Origin: Glaciimonas sp.
Lineage (GTDB): Bacteria; Pseudomonadota; Gammaproteobacteria; Burkholderiales; Burkholderiaceae_D
Length of the DNA stretch: 64,000 bases
Assembly (NCBI GenBank): GCA_012927585.1
Contig: JABBOY010000008.1
Location: 60,554 to 124,553 of the forward strand
Direction of reading: 5' to 3'
In this document: positions 35,890-45,247 of the stretch, piece after piece
Layout of the letters: every line of letters begins with the position of its first letter
Position numbering within the stretch: position 1 is the stretch's first letter
Notes under the pieces: generated by a model
Seen by the model: the letters and a program-made list of their open reading frames with translations, nothing else
What the model was told of the DNA's origin: nothing
Database searches by the model: none
Translations under genes and position numbers: made by a program

Positions 35890-37095
35890 ATGACTGAAGC
35901 TTATATTTGCGATGCCATTCGCACCCCCATCGGCCGTTACGGCGGCGCTTTGGCCGGCGTGCGCACCGACGATCTGGGGGCGATTCCGCTTAAGGCATTA
36001 ATGGAGCGTAATCCGCATGTCGACTGGGCAAGCGTCGATGACATCATCTACGGTTGTGCCAACCAGGCCGGGGAAGACAATCGCAACGTCGCCCGGATGT
36101 GCGGCCTGTTGGCTGGTTTGCCCATCGAAGTGCCGGGTACCACGATCAATCGCCTATGCGGCTCGGCAATGGATGCCATCGGCCTGGCTGCTCGTTCGAT
36201 CAAGGCGGGCGACACCGAGCTGATGATTGCCGGCGGCGTCGAAAGCATGTCGCGTGCGCCTTTCGTTATGGGCAAGGCGGAGTCCGCCTACTCGCGTAGT
36301 GCCACTGTTTTCGACACTACCATCGGCTGGCGTTTCCCCAATCCACTGATGAAGAAACTCTACGACACCCATACGATGCCGCAAACGGCGGATAACGTGG
36401 CGCAAGAGTTCAGAGTTTCTCGTGCCGATCAGGACGCTTTCGCGCTGCGCTCGCAACAGCGCTGGGCGGCTGCCTATGCAGCCGGCCGCTTTGCCGATGA
36501 AATCGTGCCGGTGGTTATTCCGCGCAAGAAAGGTGATCCGACGGTCGTCGATACCGATGAGCATCCGCGCCCGGAAACTACGCTAGACATGCTGGCTAAA
36601 CTCAAGGGCGTCAATGGCCCGGAACTTTCCGTCACTGCAGGGAACGCTTCCGGCGTTAACGATGGTGCCTGCGCGCTGCTTATCGCCTCAGAAGCTGCCG
36701 CTCGGCAGCATGGGCTGACGCCGCGCGCTCGCGTCGTTGCCATGGCTACCGCGGGTGTATCGCCACATATCATGGGCATTGGCCCGGTTCCCGCCGTGCG
36801 CAAAGTGCTGGCCAAGGCCGGCCTGACGCTGGATCAGATGGACGTCATCGAACTCAACGAAGCCTTCGCTGCCCAGAGTCTGGCTGTGCTGCGCAGCCTC
36901 GGTTTGGCTGACGATGAAGCCCGCGTCAATCCGAATGGCGGCGCCATTGCAATGGGTCACCCGCTCGGGATGAGTGGTGCCCGCCTGGTGACGACCGCCA
37001 GTTACGAACTTACCCGCCGTGGCGGTCGGTATGCGCTATGCACGATGTGCATCGGTGTTGGACAGGGCATCGCTCTGATTATTGAACGTATTTGA
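35890..37095 (+). CDS. paaJ: 3-oxoadipyl-CoA thiolase PaaJ
   Basis: Thiolase that cleaves 3-oxoadipyl-CoA (and 2,3-didehydro-5-oxo-suberyl-type CoA) to acetyl-CoA and succinyl-CoA, the end products of the pathway. 401 residues. The nucleophile is Cys in TTINRLCGSAMDAIGLAARSI; the His is in NGGAIAMGHPLGMSGARLV; the second Cys is in ALCTMCIGVGQGIA. ATG 35890 was chosen over the longer frame that overlaps paaK. Confidence 0.95.
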   Translation: MTEAYICDAIRTPIGRYGGALAGVRTDDLGAIPLKALMERNPHVDWASVDDIIYGCANQAGEDNRNVARMCGLLAGLPIEVPGTTINRLCGSAMDAIGLAARSIKAGDTELMIAGGVESMSRAPFVMGKAESAYSRSATVFDTTIGWRFPNPLMKKLYDTHTMPQTADNVAQEFRVSRADQDAFALRSQQRWAAAYAAGRFADEIVPVVIPRKKGDPTVVDTDEHPRPETTLDMLAKLKGVNGPELSVTAGNASGVNDGACALLIASEAAARQHGLTPRARVVAMATAGVSPHIMGIGPVPAVRKVLAKAGLTLDQMDVIELNEAFAAQSLAVLRSLGLADDEARVNPNGGAIAMGHPLGMSGARLVTTASYELTRRGGRYALCTMCIGVGQGIALIIERI

Positions 37096-37130
37096 ACGTA
37101 TCTAAGATTTATCACAAAGGAGACAAAATC

Positions 37131-38276
37131 ATGAAATACACGATGAAAAAATTGGTTGTTGGTGCCGTTCTGACGCTAGGTGCATTCGGTGTTTTTGCTG
37201 CGGAACCGATAAAGATCGGATCAGTGCTGTCGGTTACCGGCCCGGCTGCGTTTCTGGGCGACCCGGAACTGAAAACCATGCAGTTGTACGTCGAGGAAAT
37301 CAACAAGAAGGGTGGCGTGTTGGGTCGCCAGTTGCAACTCGTTCACTACGACGATGCCAGCGATGCCGGCAAGGCCAACAGTTTTGCCAAGCGTCTGATC
37401 GATGATGATAAGGTCGATGTTCTGGTGGGCGGCACCACTACCGGTTCCACCATGGCGATGGTGCCGTTGGTTGAAACTGCCGGTGTGCCTTTCATTTCGC
37501 TGGCTGGTGCTGTGGTGATTATTGATCCGGTCAAGAAATGGGTGTTCAAGACACCACACACTGACCGCATGGCGGCTGAAAAAGTGTTTGAGGACATGAA
37601 AAAGCGCGGCATCAGCAAGGTGGCATTGTTCGCCGAAACCAGCGGTTTCGGCCAGTCTGGAAAAAAAGAAGCTGCGGGCGTTGCCGCCAAGTATGGCGTC
37701 ACCCTGGTCGCTTATGAATCTTACGGCCCGAAAGATACCGACATGAGTCCGCAACTGACCAAGATCAAGAACACGGCCGGTGTGCAGGCGTTGTTCGTCA
37801 TCGGTCTGGGGCAGGGGCCGGCTATCGTGACCAAGAATTACAAGCAGCTCGGCATCACCCTACCGCTCTACCACGCCCACGGCGTCGCCTCCGACGAGTT
37901 CATCAAACTCTCTGGCCCGGCTGCCGAAGGCGTTCGTCTGCCTGCCGCTGCATTGCTGGTGGCCGACAAGCTGGCAGCCAGCGATCCACAGAAGCCGGTT
38001 GTGACGGCCTACACTAAGGCTTACAAAGATCGTTACAAGCAGGATGTGTCGGCTTTCGGCGGCCATGCTTATGACGGCCTGATGATTGCGGTTAACGCCA
38101 TCAAGCGTGCCGGCAGCACCGATAAGGCCAAAGTGCGCGATGCCATCGAAGCGACCAAAGGCTATATAGGAACGGGCGGTAGCGTGAATATGTCGGCTAC
38201 CGACCATATGGGTCTCGATCTTTCCGCCTTCCGCATGCTGGAAGTCAAGGGTGGTGAATGGACGATTGCCCACTAA
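37131..38276 (+). CDS. ABC-transporter substrate-binding protein (Liv type)
   Basis: Periplasmic binding protein of the branched-chain amino acid (HAAT) class, 381 residues. Signal peptide MKYTMKKLVVGAVLTLGAFGVFA, then the Leu/Ile/Val-binding fold (IKIGSVLSVTGPAAFLGDPELKTMQLYVEEINKKGGVLGRQLQLV by region). Start follows AAAGGAGACAAAATC. It sits inside the paa operon, while the matching permeases and ATPases (livH, M, G, F) are 11 kb downstream, so the transporter most likely imports phenylacetate or a related aromatic acid and not an amino acid. The ligand is inference. Confidence 0.88.
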   Translation: MKYTMKKLVVGAVLTLGAFGVFAAEPIKIGSVLSVTGPAAFLGDPELKTMQLYVEEINKKGGVLGRQLQLVHYDDASDAGKANSFAKRLIDDDKVDVLVGGTTTGSTMAMVPLVETAGVPFISLAGAVVIIDPVKKWVFKTPHTDRMAAEKVFEDMKKRGISKVALFAETSGFGQSGKKEAAGVAAKYGVTLVAYESYGPKDTDMSPQLTKIKNTAGVQALFVIGLGQGPAIVTKNYKQLGITLPLYHAHGVASDEFIKLSGPAAEGVRLPAAALLVADKLAASDPQKPVVTAYTKAYKDRYKQDVSAFGGHAYDGLMIAVNAIKRAGSTDKAKVRDAIEATKGYIGTGGSVNMSATDHMGLDLSAFRMLEVKGGEWTIAH

Positions 38277-38446
38277 CGTAGAGACTGAATCCAAGGCCGC
38301 TCGCGAGTGGCCATTTTGGGAGTTAACGGTGTCACCAGTCGTACAGACCGAAAACGACGGCAAGATCGGCTCGATTCGTATTAATGGGTCGATAAGGGCA
38401 AGCCGATTTTCAAGAACCACTGAACGGGAAGCCGGAGCAGACAAGC

Positions 38447-39229
38447 ATGTACGAAACTCTCGAAATTGAACGACATGGACGGGTTGCCACGATCTGGATG
38501 AATCGTCCGGCAGTCTTCAACGCCTTCAACGAACAGCTCATCGCAGATATGAGCGATGCCTGCGCCGCGCTCAATGCCGACCCGGCGGTGCGCGTGGTGA
38601 TACTGGCCGGTCGGGGCCGCCACTTCTCGGCTGGGGCCGACCTGAACTGGATGCAGCGGGCATCTACCTACGGCCCGGAAGAAAACCTTGAGGATGCCCG
38701 CCGTTTTGCCCGGATGTTGCGAGCGTTGGCGGATATGTCGAAGCCGACCATCGCCCGGGTGCAAGGGGCAGCGCTGGGCGGTGGCACCGGGTTGGCGGCT
38801 GCCTGCGACATGGCGGTGGCGTCTGCCGATGCGGTGTTCTCCACCTCCGAAGTGACCTTCGGGATTATTCCTGCGGTGATTAGCCCGTATGTTCTGCGCG
38901 CCATCGGGCCGCGTCATGCGCTGCGGTATTTTCAGAGCGCTGAGCGGATCTCGGCCGAGCGGGCGCTGGAGATCGGCCTGGTCAACGAAGTGACCGCGGT
39001 TGATGCGCTGGATGCCGTCATTGCCGCCTTGGCCGATGCGCTGATTGTCGGGGCTCCACAAGCCCAGAAAGCGGCAAAGGATCTGATTGCCGCGATCAAT
39101 GGCCGGGCAATCGACCATTCGGTCTGTGAGGAAACCGCCCAACGCATTGCCCGGCAGCGGGCCACGGACGAAGCGAAGGAGGGCATCGTGGCTTTTCTCC
39201 AGAAACGCGCGCCTTCCTGGCTTCTTTAA
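38447..39229 (+). CDS. Enoyl-CoA hydratase, candidate PaaF
   Basis: Crotonase-fold protein of 260 residues. The oxyanion-hole segments are HFSAGADLNWM and GAALGGGTGLAAACDMAVA, and the second catalytic glutamate is kept in STSEVTFGIIPAVISPYVL. At the place of the first glutamate there is glycine (GGGTGLAA). This sequence pattern is closer to methylglutaconyl-CoA-hydratase-like (LiuC-type) enzymes than to textbook PaaF. By position it is the only candidate in the window for the 2,3-dehydroadipyl-CoA hydratase step. It starts 170 bases after the binding-protein gene and 66 bases before paaA. Confidence 0.82.
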   Translation: MYETLEIERHGRVATIWMNRPAVFNAFNEQLIADMSDACAALNADPAVRVVILAGRGRHFSAGADLNWMQRASTYGPEENLEDARRFARMLRALADMSKPTIARVQGAALGGGTGLAAACDMAVASADAVFSTSEVTFGIIPAVISPYVLRAIGPRHALRYFQSAERISAERALEIGLVNEVTAVDALDAVIAALADALIVGAPQAQKAAKDLIAAINGRAIDHSVCEETAQRIARQRATDEAKEGIVAFLQKRAPSWLL

Positions 39230-39295
39230 TGATGACGAAACTGAACAGCGAACTCTGATTCAGAGTTTGTTCTACCTCCAAGGAGAAGACTCAAT

Positions 39296-40309
39296 ATGTA
39301 CACGCAATCTTTTAATGTTCCAGATAGCCCCGGCCTGAAGGCTGTACCACTGGCCCCATCGACGGAAAATCCGGAATTGCAGGGCCATTTTGATAGCAAG
39401 ATCGATGCCGATGGCAAGATCGAACCGCAAGACTGGATGCCGGAAGCCTATCGCAAGACGCTGGTGCGCCAGATCAGCCAGCACGCGCACAGCGAAATCG
39501 TCGGCATGCTGCCCGAGGGCAACTGGATTTCCCGCGCTCCGAGCCTGAAGCGTAAAGCCATTCTGATTGCCAAGGTGCAGGATGAGGGCGGCCACGGCCT
39601 GTATCTTTACTCGGCGGCCGAAACACTCGGCACCAGCCGTGACCAAATGCTGGAAGGCTTGCACAGCGGTCGCGCCAAATACAGCTCCATTTTCAATTAC
39701 CCGACACTGACCTGGGCGGATATGGGCGTGATTGGCTGGCTGGTCGATGGCGCGGCGATCATGAATCAGATTCCTCTTTGCCGCTGTTCCTACGGCCCTT
39801 ACGCACGTGCCATGGTGCGCGTGTGCAAGGAGGAATCTTTTCACCAGCGCCAGGGTTACGAAGCTCTGTTGGTGATGATGCAAGGTACCGAAGAACAGCG
39901 CGCCATGGTGCAGGATGCGGCCAACCGCTGGTGGTGGAAATGTCTGGCCATGTTCGGCCCGCCCGATGCGGATAGCCCGAACAGTGCGCAGGGCATGCGC
40001 TGGGGTATCAAACGCATCAGCAACGACGATCTGCGCCAGAAATTTGTCGATGCCACCGTACCGCAAGCCAAGGTACTTGGTGTAACGCTGCCCGATCCTG
40101 ATCTGAAGTGGAATGAGGAACGCCAGCATTACGATTATGGCCAGATCGACTGGGACGAGTTCTGGGGCACCGTCAATGGCGATGGTCCGTGCAACAAAGA
40201 GCGCTTGGCGACCCGCGTCAAAGCGCATGACGATGGGCAGTGGGTGCGTGATGCAGCTCTTGCCTACGCCCGCAAACAACAAGAACGCGCAATGAAGGAG
40301 ACAGCATGA
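39296..40309 (+). CDS. paaA: Phenylacetyl-CoA epoxidase catalytic subunit PaaA
   Basis: Diiron subunit of the multicomponent PaaABCE epoxidase that adds one oxygen atom of O2 to the ring of phenylacetyl-CoA. 337 residues. The iron ligands lie in two helix pairs, with E-x-x-H motifs visible in [20 protein letters not shown] and [15 protein letters not shown]. The start follows CAAGGAGAAGACTCAAT. paaB overlaps the end by four bases, so subunits A, B and C are translationally coupled. Confidence 0.97.
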   Translation: MYTQSFNVPDSPGLKAVPLAPSTENPELQGHFDSKIDADGKIEPQDWMPEAYRKTLVRQISQHAHSEIVGMLPEGNWISRAPSLKRKAILIAKVQDEGGHGLYLYSAAETLGTSRDQMLEGLHSGRAKYSSIFNYPTLTWADMGVIGWLVDGAAIMNQIPLCRCSYGPYARAMVRVCKEESFHQRQGYEALLVMMQGTEEQRAMVQDAANRWWWKCLAMFGPPDADSPNSAQGMRWGIKRISNDDLRQKFVDATVPQAKVLGVTLPDPDLKWNEERQHYDYGQIDWDEFWGTVNGDGPCNKERLATRVKAHDDGQWVRDAALAYARKQQERAMKETA

Positions 40310-40599
40310 GCACCGAATTGAAAGCATGGCCGCTTTGGGAAATTTTTATTCGAAGCAAACAAGGTCTGGAACACAAGCACTGCGGCAGTTTGCACGCCGC
40401 TGATGCAAAACAGGCGCTGCAAATGGCGCGCGATGTGTATACGCGTCGCCAGGAAGGCGTCAGTATCTGGGTTTTGCCTTCTGCCGCGATCACCGCCAGC
40501 AAACCTGACGAAAAATCTGAGTTTTTCGATCCGATGGCCGACAAAATTTATCGCCATCCGACTTTTTATACTATTCCAGATGAAGTGGGGCACATGTAA
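40306..40599 (+). CDS. paaB: Phenylacetyl-CoA epoxidase subunit PaaB
   Basis: Small subunit of the epoxidase, 97 residues; it bridges PaaAC heterodimers and influences oligomer state. Hallmarks are [44 protein letters not shown] (by region) and the C-terminal [11 protein letters not shown]. Overlaps paaA by ATGA and paaC by one base. Confidence 0.95.
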   Translation: MSTELKAWPLWEIFIRSKQGLEHKHCGSLHAADAKQALQMARDVYTRRQEGVSIWVLPSAAITASKPDEKSEFFDPMADKIYRHPTFYTIPDEVGHM

Positions 40600-41381
40600 T
40601 GACAACCCATGTTGACTACCTGTTGCACCTGGCCGACAACGCACTGGTGCTCGGCCAGCGTAATGCCGAATGGTGCGGACATGGGCCGATTCTTGAGGAG
40701 GACATCGCTTTGGCCAACGTCAGCCTCGATCTGATTGGGCAAGCGCGCATGCTGTATCAACGCGCAGCCCAGCTCAAAGGCGGCGCGGTGACCGAGGATA
40801 CGCTGGCCTATTTTCGGGATGTCGGCGATTTCCGTAATTACACCCTGCTTGAGCTGCCGCATCATGGCCCGTTGGCAGGCAATGCCGCCGCCGATCACGA
40901 TTACGCCACGACCATCGTTCGCAACTTTCTTTACAGCGCCCTAATGGCCTTGTTATGGGAATCCTTGCAGAGTTCCAAGGATGAACAGTTGGCTGCCATC
41001 GCTGCCAAATCATTGAAGGAAGTGCGTTATCACCTGCGTTATTCACGCGACTGGTTGCTGCGTTTGGGTGATGGAACGGAGCAATCCCACTCTCGCGCAC
41101 AGGCAGCTTTGGATCACCTGATGCCGTATACCCAGGAATTTTGGATCAGCAGTGCGGCCGAGTCAGATGCTAGTGCCGCCGGTATTGGCGTCGATTTGCA
41201 AAATCTGAAAACGGATTGGGATTGCATGGTTGACGACGCGCTACTGGAAGCAACATTGCGTCGCTCCAAAACCGACGGCTATGTGCCACAGGGTAAAAAC
41301 GGCCTGCATTCCGAGCATCTGGGTTATGTACTGAGTGAGATGCAAAGTCTCGCGCGCGCCCACCCGAATGGCTGCTGGTAA
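40599..41381 (+). CDS. paaC: Phenylacetyl-CoA epoxidase structural subunit PaaC
   Basis: Ferritin-like partner of PaaA, 260 residues; structurally needed but without a complete catalytic iron site in characterised relatives. Typical segments are LADNALVLGQRNAEWCGHGPILEEDIALANVSLDLIGQARMLYQ (by region) and LKEVRYHLRYSRDWLLRLGDGTEQSHSRAQAAL. The start overlaps the paaB stop (TAATG). Confidence 0.95.
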   Translation: MTTHVDYLLHLADNALVLGQRNAEWCGHGPILEEDIALANVSLDLIGQARMLYQRAAQLKGGAVTEDTLAYFRDVGDFRNYTLLELPHHGPLAGNAAADHDYATTIVRNFLYSALMALLWESLQSSKDEQLAAIAAKSLKEVRYHLRYSRDWLLRLGDGTEQSHSRAQAALDHLMPYTQEFWISSAAESDASAAGIGVDLQNLKTDWDCMVDDALLEATLRRSKTDGYVPQGKNGLHSEHLGYVLSEMQSLARAHPNGCW

Positions 41382-41385
41382 GCCG

Positions 41386-41895
41386 ATGAGTACCCGCGTG
41401 CAAGATGCCTGGGCGGCGCTCGACGACTTGTCCGACCCGGAAATCCCGGTTGTTTCGTTACGCGAACTGGGTATCTTGCGCGATGTGCGCGAGATAGGCG
41501 ATGAGCTAGAGGTGGTTATTACTCCCACCTACAGTGGCTGCCCGGCCATGGGGCAGATTGAGGATGATGTGCGATCCGCCCTGCAAGCGAAGGGAATTTC
41601 AGCGCGGGTCATCACGCAACTTGCCCCGGCATGGACCACCGACTGGATGACCGAGGCCGGCAAGGAAAAATTGCGCGCCTACGGCATCGCGCCGCCGCAT
41701 CGGACACCGGCGACGACCAGCGTGGTGCGCTTCATGGCGCGTCGTGCTGTACCGGCCTCTGCCGATGCCGTGGTTTGCCCCCGTTGCGGCTCCGCCAACA
41801 CGGTCGAATCTTCCTATTTCGGGTCAACCGCCTGCAAGGCGCTGTACAAGTGTCTGGATTGCCAGGAACCGTTTGATTATTTCAAGCCTTATTAG
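41386..41895 (+). CDS. paaD: Epoxidase maturation protein PaaD
   Basis: MIP18/SufT-like protein thought to help assemble the metal centre of the epoxidase or its reductase; 169 residues. The DUF59-type core is DPEIPVVSLRELGILRDV and TPTYSGCPAMGQIEDDV, with the conserved cysteine. A C-terminal zinc-ribbon-like part has CPRCGS and CLDCQ. ATG 41386 lies four bases after the paaC stop. Confidence 0.95.
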   Translation: MSTRVQDAWAALDDLSDPEIPVVSLRELGILRDVREIGDELEVVITPTYSGCPAMGQIEDDVRSALQAKGISARVITQLAPAWTTDWMTEAGKEKLRAYGIAPPHRTPATTSVVRFMARRAVPASADAVVCPRCGSANTVESSYFGSTACKALYKCLDCQEPFDYFKPY

Positions 41896-41916
41896 TCTTT
41901 ATCGGAGTATCACGAC

Positions 41917-43014
41917 ATGTCCGCTCTCCATTTTCATGAACTCAAAGTCAAACGCGTCAACCCGGAAGCGGCTGGCTCGGTGGCGATTACCTTTGATATT
42001 CCGCCAGAAACACGGGAAACTTTCAACTTTCAACCCGGTCAATTCCTGATCCTGCGCGCCAGTGTAAATGGCGAACAGGTGCGGCGGAATTATTCAGTCA
42101 GCAGTCCGCGCAGCCGTCTGGTCAAATTGGGCGAATTGGAAATCGGCATTCGCCCGGTCGAGGGCGGGCTATTTTCCAACTGGGCGGCGACCTCGCTCAA
42201 GGTCGGGGACACGATCAGCGTCATGCCGCCCGATGGACGTTTTACCGTGCGCAAACAGCGCGCTATTCATCGGGTCGGTTTTGCTGCGGGCTCGGGGATC
42301 ACGCCGATTCTGTCGATTGCGGCCACCACCCTGGAAGAGCAACCGGACTCGAAATTCACTCTAGTCTATGGTAATCGCCACATGTCCAGCGTGATGTTCA
42401 ACGAAACCCTGCAAGATATGAAGGATCGCTACACGGATCGCCTGACGCTCATCCACATCCTGTCGCGCCAGGCGCAAGAAGTGGATCTGCTGCAAGGACG
42501 TATCGATGGCGACAAGGTCCGCGCGATTATCGCTGCGCTGTTACCCGTAGCCAGCATGGACGAAGTGTTTATTTGCGGACCGGAAGCGATGATCGAAGCG
42601 ACCGAGGCGGCACTCGTCGGTGCCGGTGTGCCGCAAAATCGTGTCTACACTGAAAGATTTACAACCAGTGCGGCAATAGCCGCCAAGGTTCAAGCCGACA
42701 CCGACGCTGCGCAGAGCGGCAATCAAGCGGCAAAAGACATTTCCCTGTCTATCCTGGTTGATGGCAAGCAGCATGAGATGCGCATCGGCGCCGGCGAACG
42801 TGTGCTTGATGCGGCCCTCAATGCCGGCCTCGATTTGCCGTTCTCCTGCAAATCAGGCGTTTGTTGTACCTGTCGGGCCAAAGTTCTTGAAGGTACGGTC
42901 GAGATGGACAAGAACTTCACCCTGGAAGCGTGGGAAATGGAGCAGGGTTTTGTGCTGAGTTGCCAAGCCCGCGCAACCAGCAATCGGGTGGTGATCAGTT
43001 TCGACGAGCGCTAA
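41917..43014 (+). CDS. paaE: Phenylacetyl-CoA epoxidase reductase PaaE
   Basis: NADPH-dependent reductase that feeds electrons to PaaA; 365 residues. The order is an FAD-binding domain (residues ~1-105, RRNYSVSS motif), an NAD(P)-binding domain (GFAAGSGITPILSIAATTLE, then CGPEAMIEATEAALVGAG) and a C-terminal plant-type [2Fe-2S] ferredoxin domain (CKSGVCCTCRAKV, with the fourth Cys in VLSCQA). It is the last gene of the operon; no strong terminator is visible after it. Confidence 0.96.
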   Translation: MSALHFHELKVKRVNPEAAGSVAITFDIPPETRETFNFQPGQFLILRASVNGEQVRRNYSVSSPRSRLVKLGELEIGIRPVEGGLFSNWAATSLKVGDTISVMPPDGRFTVRKQRAIHRVGFAAGSGITPILSIAATTLEEQPDSKFTLVYGNRHMSSVMFNETLQDMKDRYTDRLTLIHILSRQAQEVDLLQGRIDGDKVRAIIAALLPVASMDEVFICGPEAMIEATEAALVGAGVPQNRVYTERFTTSAAIAAKVQADTDAAQSGNQAAKDISLSILVDGKQHEMRIGAGERVLDAALNAGLDLPFSCKSGVCCTCRAKVLEGTVEMDKNFTLEAWEMEQGFVLSCQARATSNRVVISFDER

Positions 43015-43095
43015 TAGCAGGAGTCGCAGGAGTCGGAATATGTTTTAGTGCGCTTAAATAGTGATGCGGCAAGATTAAAGATCAAGCCGTGTCTC

Positions 43096-44139
43096 TCACT
43101 TAAAGTGTGCGCTTGAACTGACGCGGTGGATCAATCCGGCGCGGCTAGTGGCGCCGACTTTGGAAAAAGTGTGACTCAGGTGGGTACGCACGGTTGGGAA
43201 GCTGATCGATAACTGACGCGAAATTTCTTTATCCGAATAGCCATGCAATACCAGTGAACAAACTTGTGCTTCGCGTTGCGTCAGCCCAAAACATTGGCAC
43301 AAGTCGTGCGCTGCGGGTAGATGGCGATGTTGCGGCACCAGTTGGATCAGCGTCCCGGCCTGCGTCTGCTTTGCATACTGAATACGTGTCGTAATGGCCA
43401 AATAGTCGCCCCAGAGCTGGCCTCCGAGTGTGTTTTTTTCGGCCTCTTGCAGAAAGCCCGGCAGTGTGGCGCGCTCCGGTTCGCCTATCTGCTCCAGCAG
43501 TACGTTAGCGCTACGGTTGCGCTGCAATTCTGTGCCATTGCCATCGAGGATGAAGCAGGGATCGGGATAGCTGGCCCATAACGTTTGCCAGTTGTCACTG
43601 TTGCTGCGTTCGCGCTGCAGCGCGGCCAGTTGCGCCAGCGCATCGATCAGATGCGGTTTCAGCATTTCCAGCAGCATCACTTCGCGCTGCCCGAACTGGG
43701 GTTGCTGCCGTGCGCGCCAGATGCGCAGATCGCCAATATGCCGGTCGCCGTCGTGCAGGTGCAGGTCAATGCCGTGGTGCAGGCCGCCGCGGATCAGGAA
43801 GTCGTTGAAAAATTCGGTCTTTTCCAACTCGCGCTGCGGCATCACTGCCGATACCAGCGTTGTCTGACGCTGCTGCTGTAACAGCGGTGTGATCGGGTCA
43901 TGGTACTGGAAATATTCTTCATACAGCGCCAGCCTGTCGGGCTCCATATTCAGTGCAACGCAGTCTTCGAAGCGCCCGCTTGCGTTGTCCTTGACATACG
44001 ACGCCAGATAATCGGCGCGCAGCAGTTGCAGGATGGCGTGCGCCATTTCTTGCCGGATGCGTTGCGAGCTATCGCCGCGATGCAGGCCGGCAATAATTTC
44101 CAGCAGCAGATGCAATTCTTCGCGGGTCGGCGCATACAT
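43096..44139 (-). CDS. LuxR-type HTH regulator with GAF-like N-terminus
   Basis: 347 residues. The C-terminal HTH is complete: FGLTQREAQVCSLVLHGYSDKEISRQLSISFPTVRTHLSHTFSKV (by region). The N-terminal two thirds are a GAF/PAS-like sensor without known ligand motifs; it is not an acyl-homoserine-lactone receptor domain that I can recognise and no luxI-type gene is near. It begins four bases after the IclR gene stop, so the two regulators form an operon. ATG 44139 was chosen over an arginine-rich upstream extension that overlaps the IclR gene. The target is unknown; the adjacent divergent hydroxylase cassette is the obvious candidate. Confidence 0.85.
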   Translation of the reverse strand: MYAPTREELHLLLEIIAGLHRGDSSQRIRQEMAHAILQLLRADYLASYVKDNASGRFEDCVALNMEPDRLALYEEYFQYHDPITPLLQQQRQTTLVSAVMPQRELEKTEFFNDFLIRGGLHHGIDLHLHDGDRHIGDLRIWRARQQPQFGQREVMLLEMLKPHLIDALAQLAALQRERSNSDNWQTLWASYPDPCFILDGNGTELQRNRSANVLLEQIGEPERATLPGFLQEAEKNTLGGQLWGDYLAITTRIQYAKQTQAGTLIQLVPQHRHLPAAHDLCQCFGLTQREAQVCSLVLHGYSDKEISRQLSISFPTVRTHLSHTFSKVGATSRAGLIHRVSSSAHFK

Positions 44140-44143
44140 CGGC

Positions 44144-44938
44144 TTATTTCCCGGCGTAACCAAGGCGGTAGGAAACCGTTTGCGCGCACGCCTGCAGTTC
44201 GCGCGCGATCGGGCCATCCCAGGACGAGTCGAAGCTACCGGACGAGCCGGTGGCGGTTATCACCAACACCAGCGACTGCTTGTTGTCGAACACCGGCGCG
44301 CTGAATGCGCTGATGCCGGGAATCGGAAAACCCTCGACCCGGGCCAAGCCGCGCCGGCGCACTTCGGCCAGTGTTGCTTCGTGTTGCTGCAGTGCGCTTT
44401 TCGAGGTATTTTGGGCCAGTACCGCCTCATCCTTCAATTCTCTGGCCAGTGCTGTTTCGACCAGCTTGACCGGCAGGAAAGCTGAAAAAACCTGCCCGGT
44501 GGCGGTACCCAGCATCGACATGACCGAACCGGGCCGCAGATTGACATGGAGCGGACGGTTCGAGTCACCCAGATAAACCACGGTTGGGCCATGTGTGCCC
44601 CAGACCGCCAACACGACAGTTTGCTCGATGCGGGTGGCCAGGCTGGTGATTTCGGGGATCGCAAACTTGATCGGATTTTGTTGTTGCAAGCAGACTAATC
44701 CCATCTGGAACGAAAACGGTCCCAGTCCATAGTTGCCGCTGACCGGGTCTTGCTCGGTGAGGCCGACCGCGCCAAAGCTGGCCAGGTACGGATGCGCCTT
44801 GGATGGCGTCATGTTGGCCGCTTTTGCCAGCGTGGTCAGCGACATCGGTTGCCGGTGGCGCACCAGCGCCATCAGTAACTGGCTGCCAACTTCGATCGCC
44901 TGTATTCGCCTGCTAGCTTTTGGCGGGGATAACACCAT
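44144..44938 (-). CDS. IclR-family transcriptional regulator
   Basis: 264 residues: an N-terminal winged helix (about residues 10-75, IEVGSQLLMALVRHRQPMSLTTLAKAANMTPSKAHPYLASF by region) and the C-terminal IclR effector domain (VLAVWGTHGPTVVYL, then SAFSAPVFDNKQSLVLVITATG). Regulators of this type often control aromatic-compound genes. It is divergent from the metallo-beta-lactamase-fold gene, and a palindrome suitable as an operator is at 45061-45077 in between. Confidence 0.93.
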   Translation of the reverse strand: MVLSPPKASRRIQAIEVGSQLLMALVRHRQPMSLTTLAKAANMTPSKAHPYLASFGAVGLTEQDPVSGNYGLGPFSFQMGLVCLQQQNPIKFAIPEITSLATRIEQTVVLAVWGTHGPTVVYLGDSNRPLHVNLRPGSVMSMLGTATGQVFSAFLPVKLVETALARELKDEAVLAQNTSKSALQQHEATLAEVRRRGLARVEGFPIPGISAFSAPVFDNKQSLVLVITATGSSGSFDSSWDGPIARELQACAQTVSYRLGYAGK

Positions 44939-45060
44939 GTAATTCTCCTTGATTCGATTTCGGTGGTTCCGTTGTCAGCTACCTGCCGACAGCAACGACA
45001 CGCGTTGATTATAAATTAAATTTATTCGTCAATATCAACAAATTTGATGATAGTAAATTG

Positions 45061-45077
45061 ATTCGTTATAAACGAAT
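45061..45077. promoter_or_regulatory. Palindrome, candidate IclR operator
   Basis: ATTCGTTATAAACGAAT: arms ATTCGT and ACGAAT around TATAA. It lies about 120 bases before the IclR start and 350 before the cassette. A partial copy (TTTATTCGTCAA) is at 45021-45032. Size and symmetry fit an IclR-type site; no proof of binding. Confidence 0.5.
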
Positions 45078-45247
45078 ATTAATGCAAGCACAGACCAGTG
45101 TTTAAGGGCGGTTAAAAATACGGCCTACATATTGATGGCTGTCGACAATACCGGCATGCATGTTGATGGCGAAGCCGGGAATAGGCGCCAAAAGCAAGCG
45201 GCGTCAGGTGCATTTTCAGTGGGTCGAAGTGGATTTTAAAAATGGTC

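Noticed and set aside
39272..40327. 351-codon minus-strand frame
   Set aside because: Antisense to paaA; histidine/arginine/alanine-rich shadow without homology features.
43096..44139. Quorum-sensing receptor
   Set aside because: LuxR-class HTH only; no autoinducer-domain signature seen and no luxI-type gene in the window.
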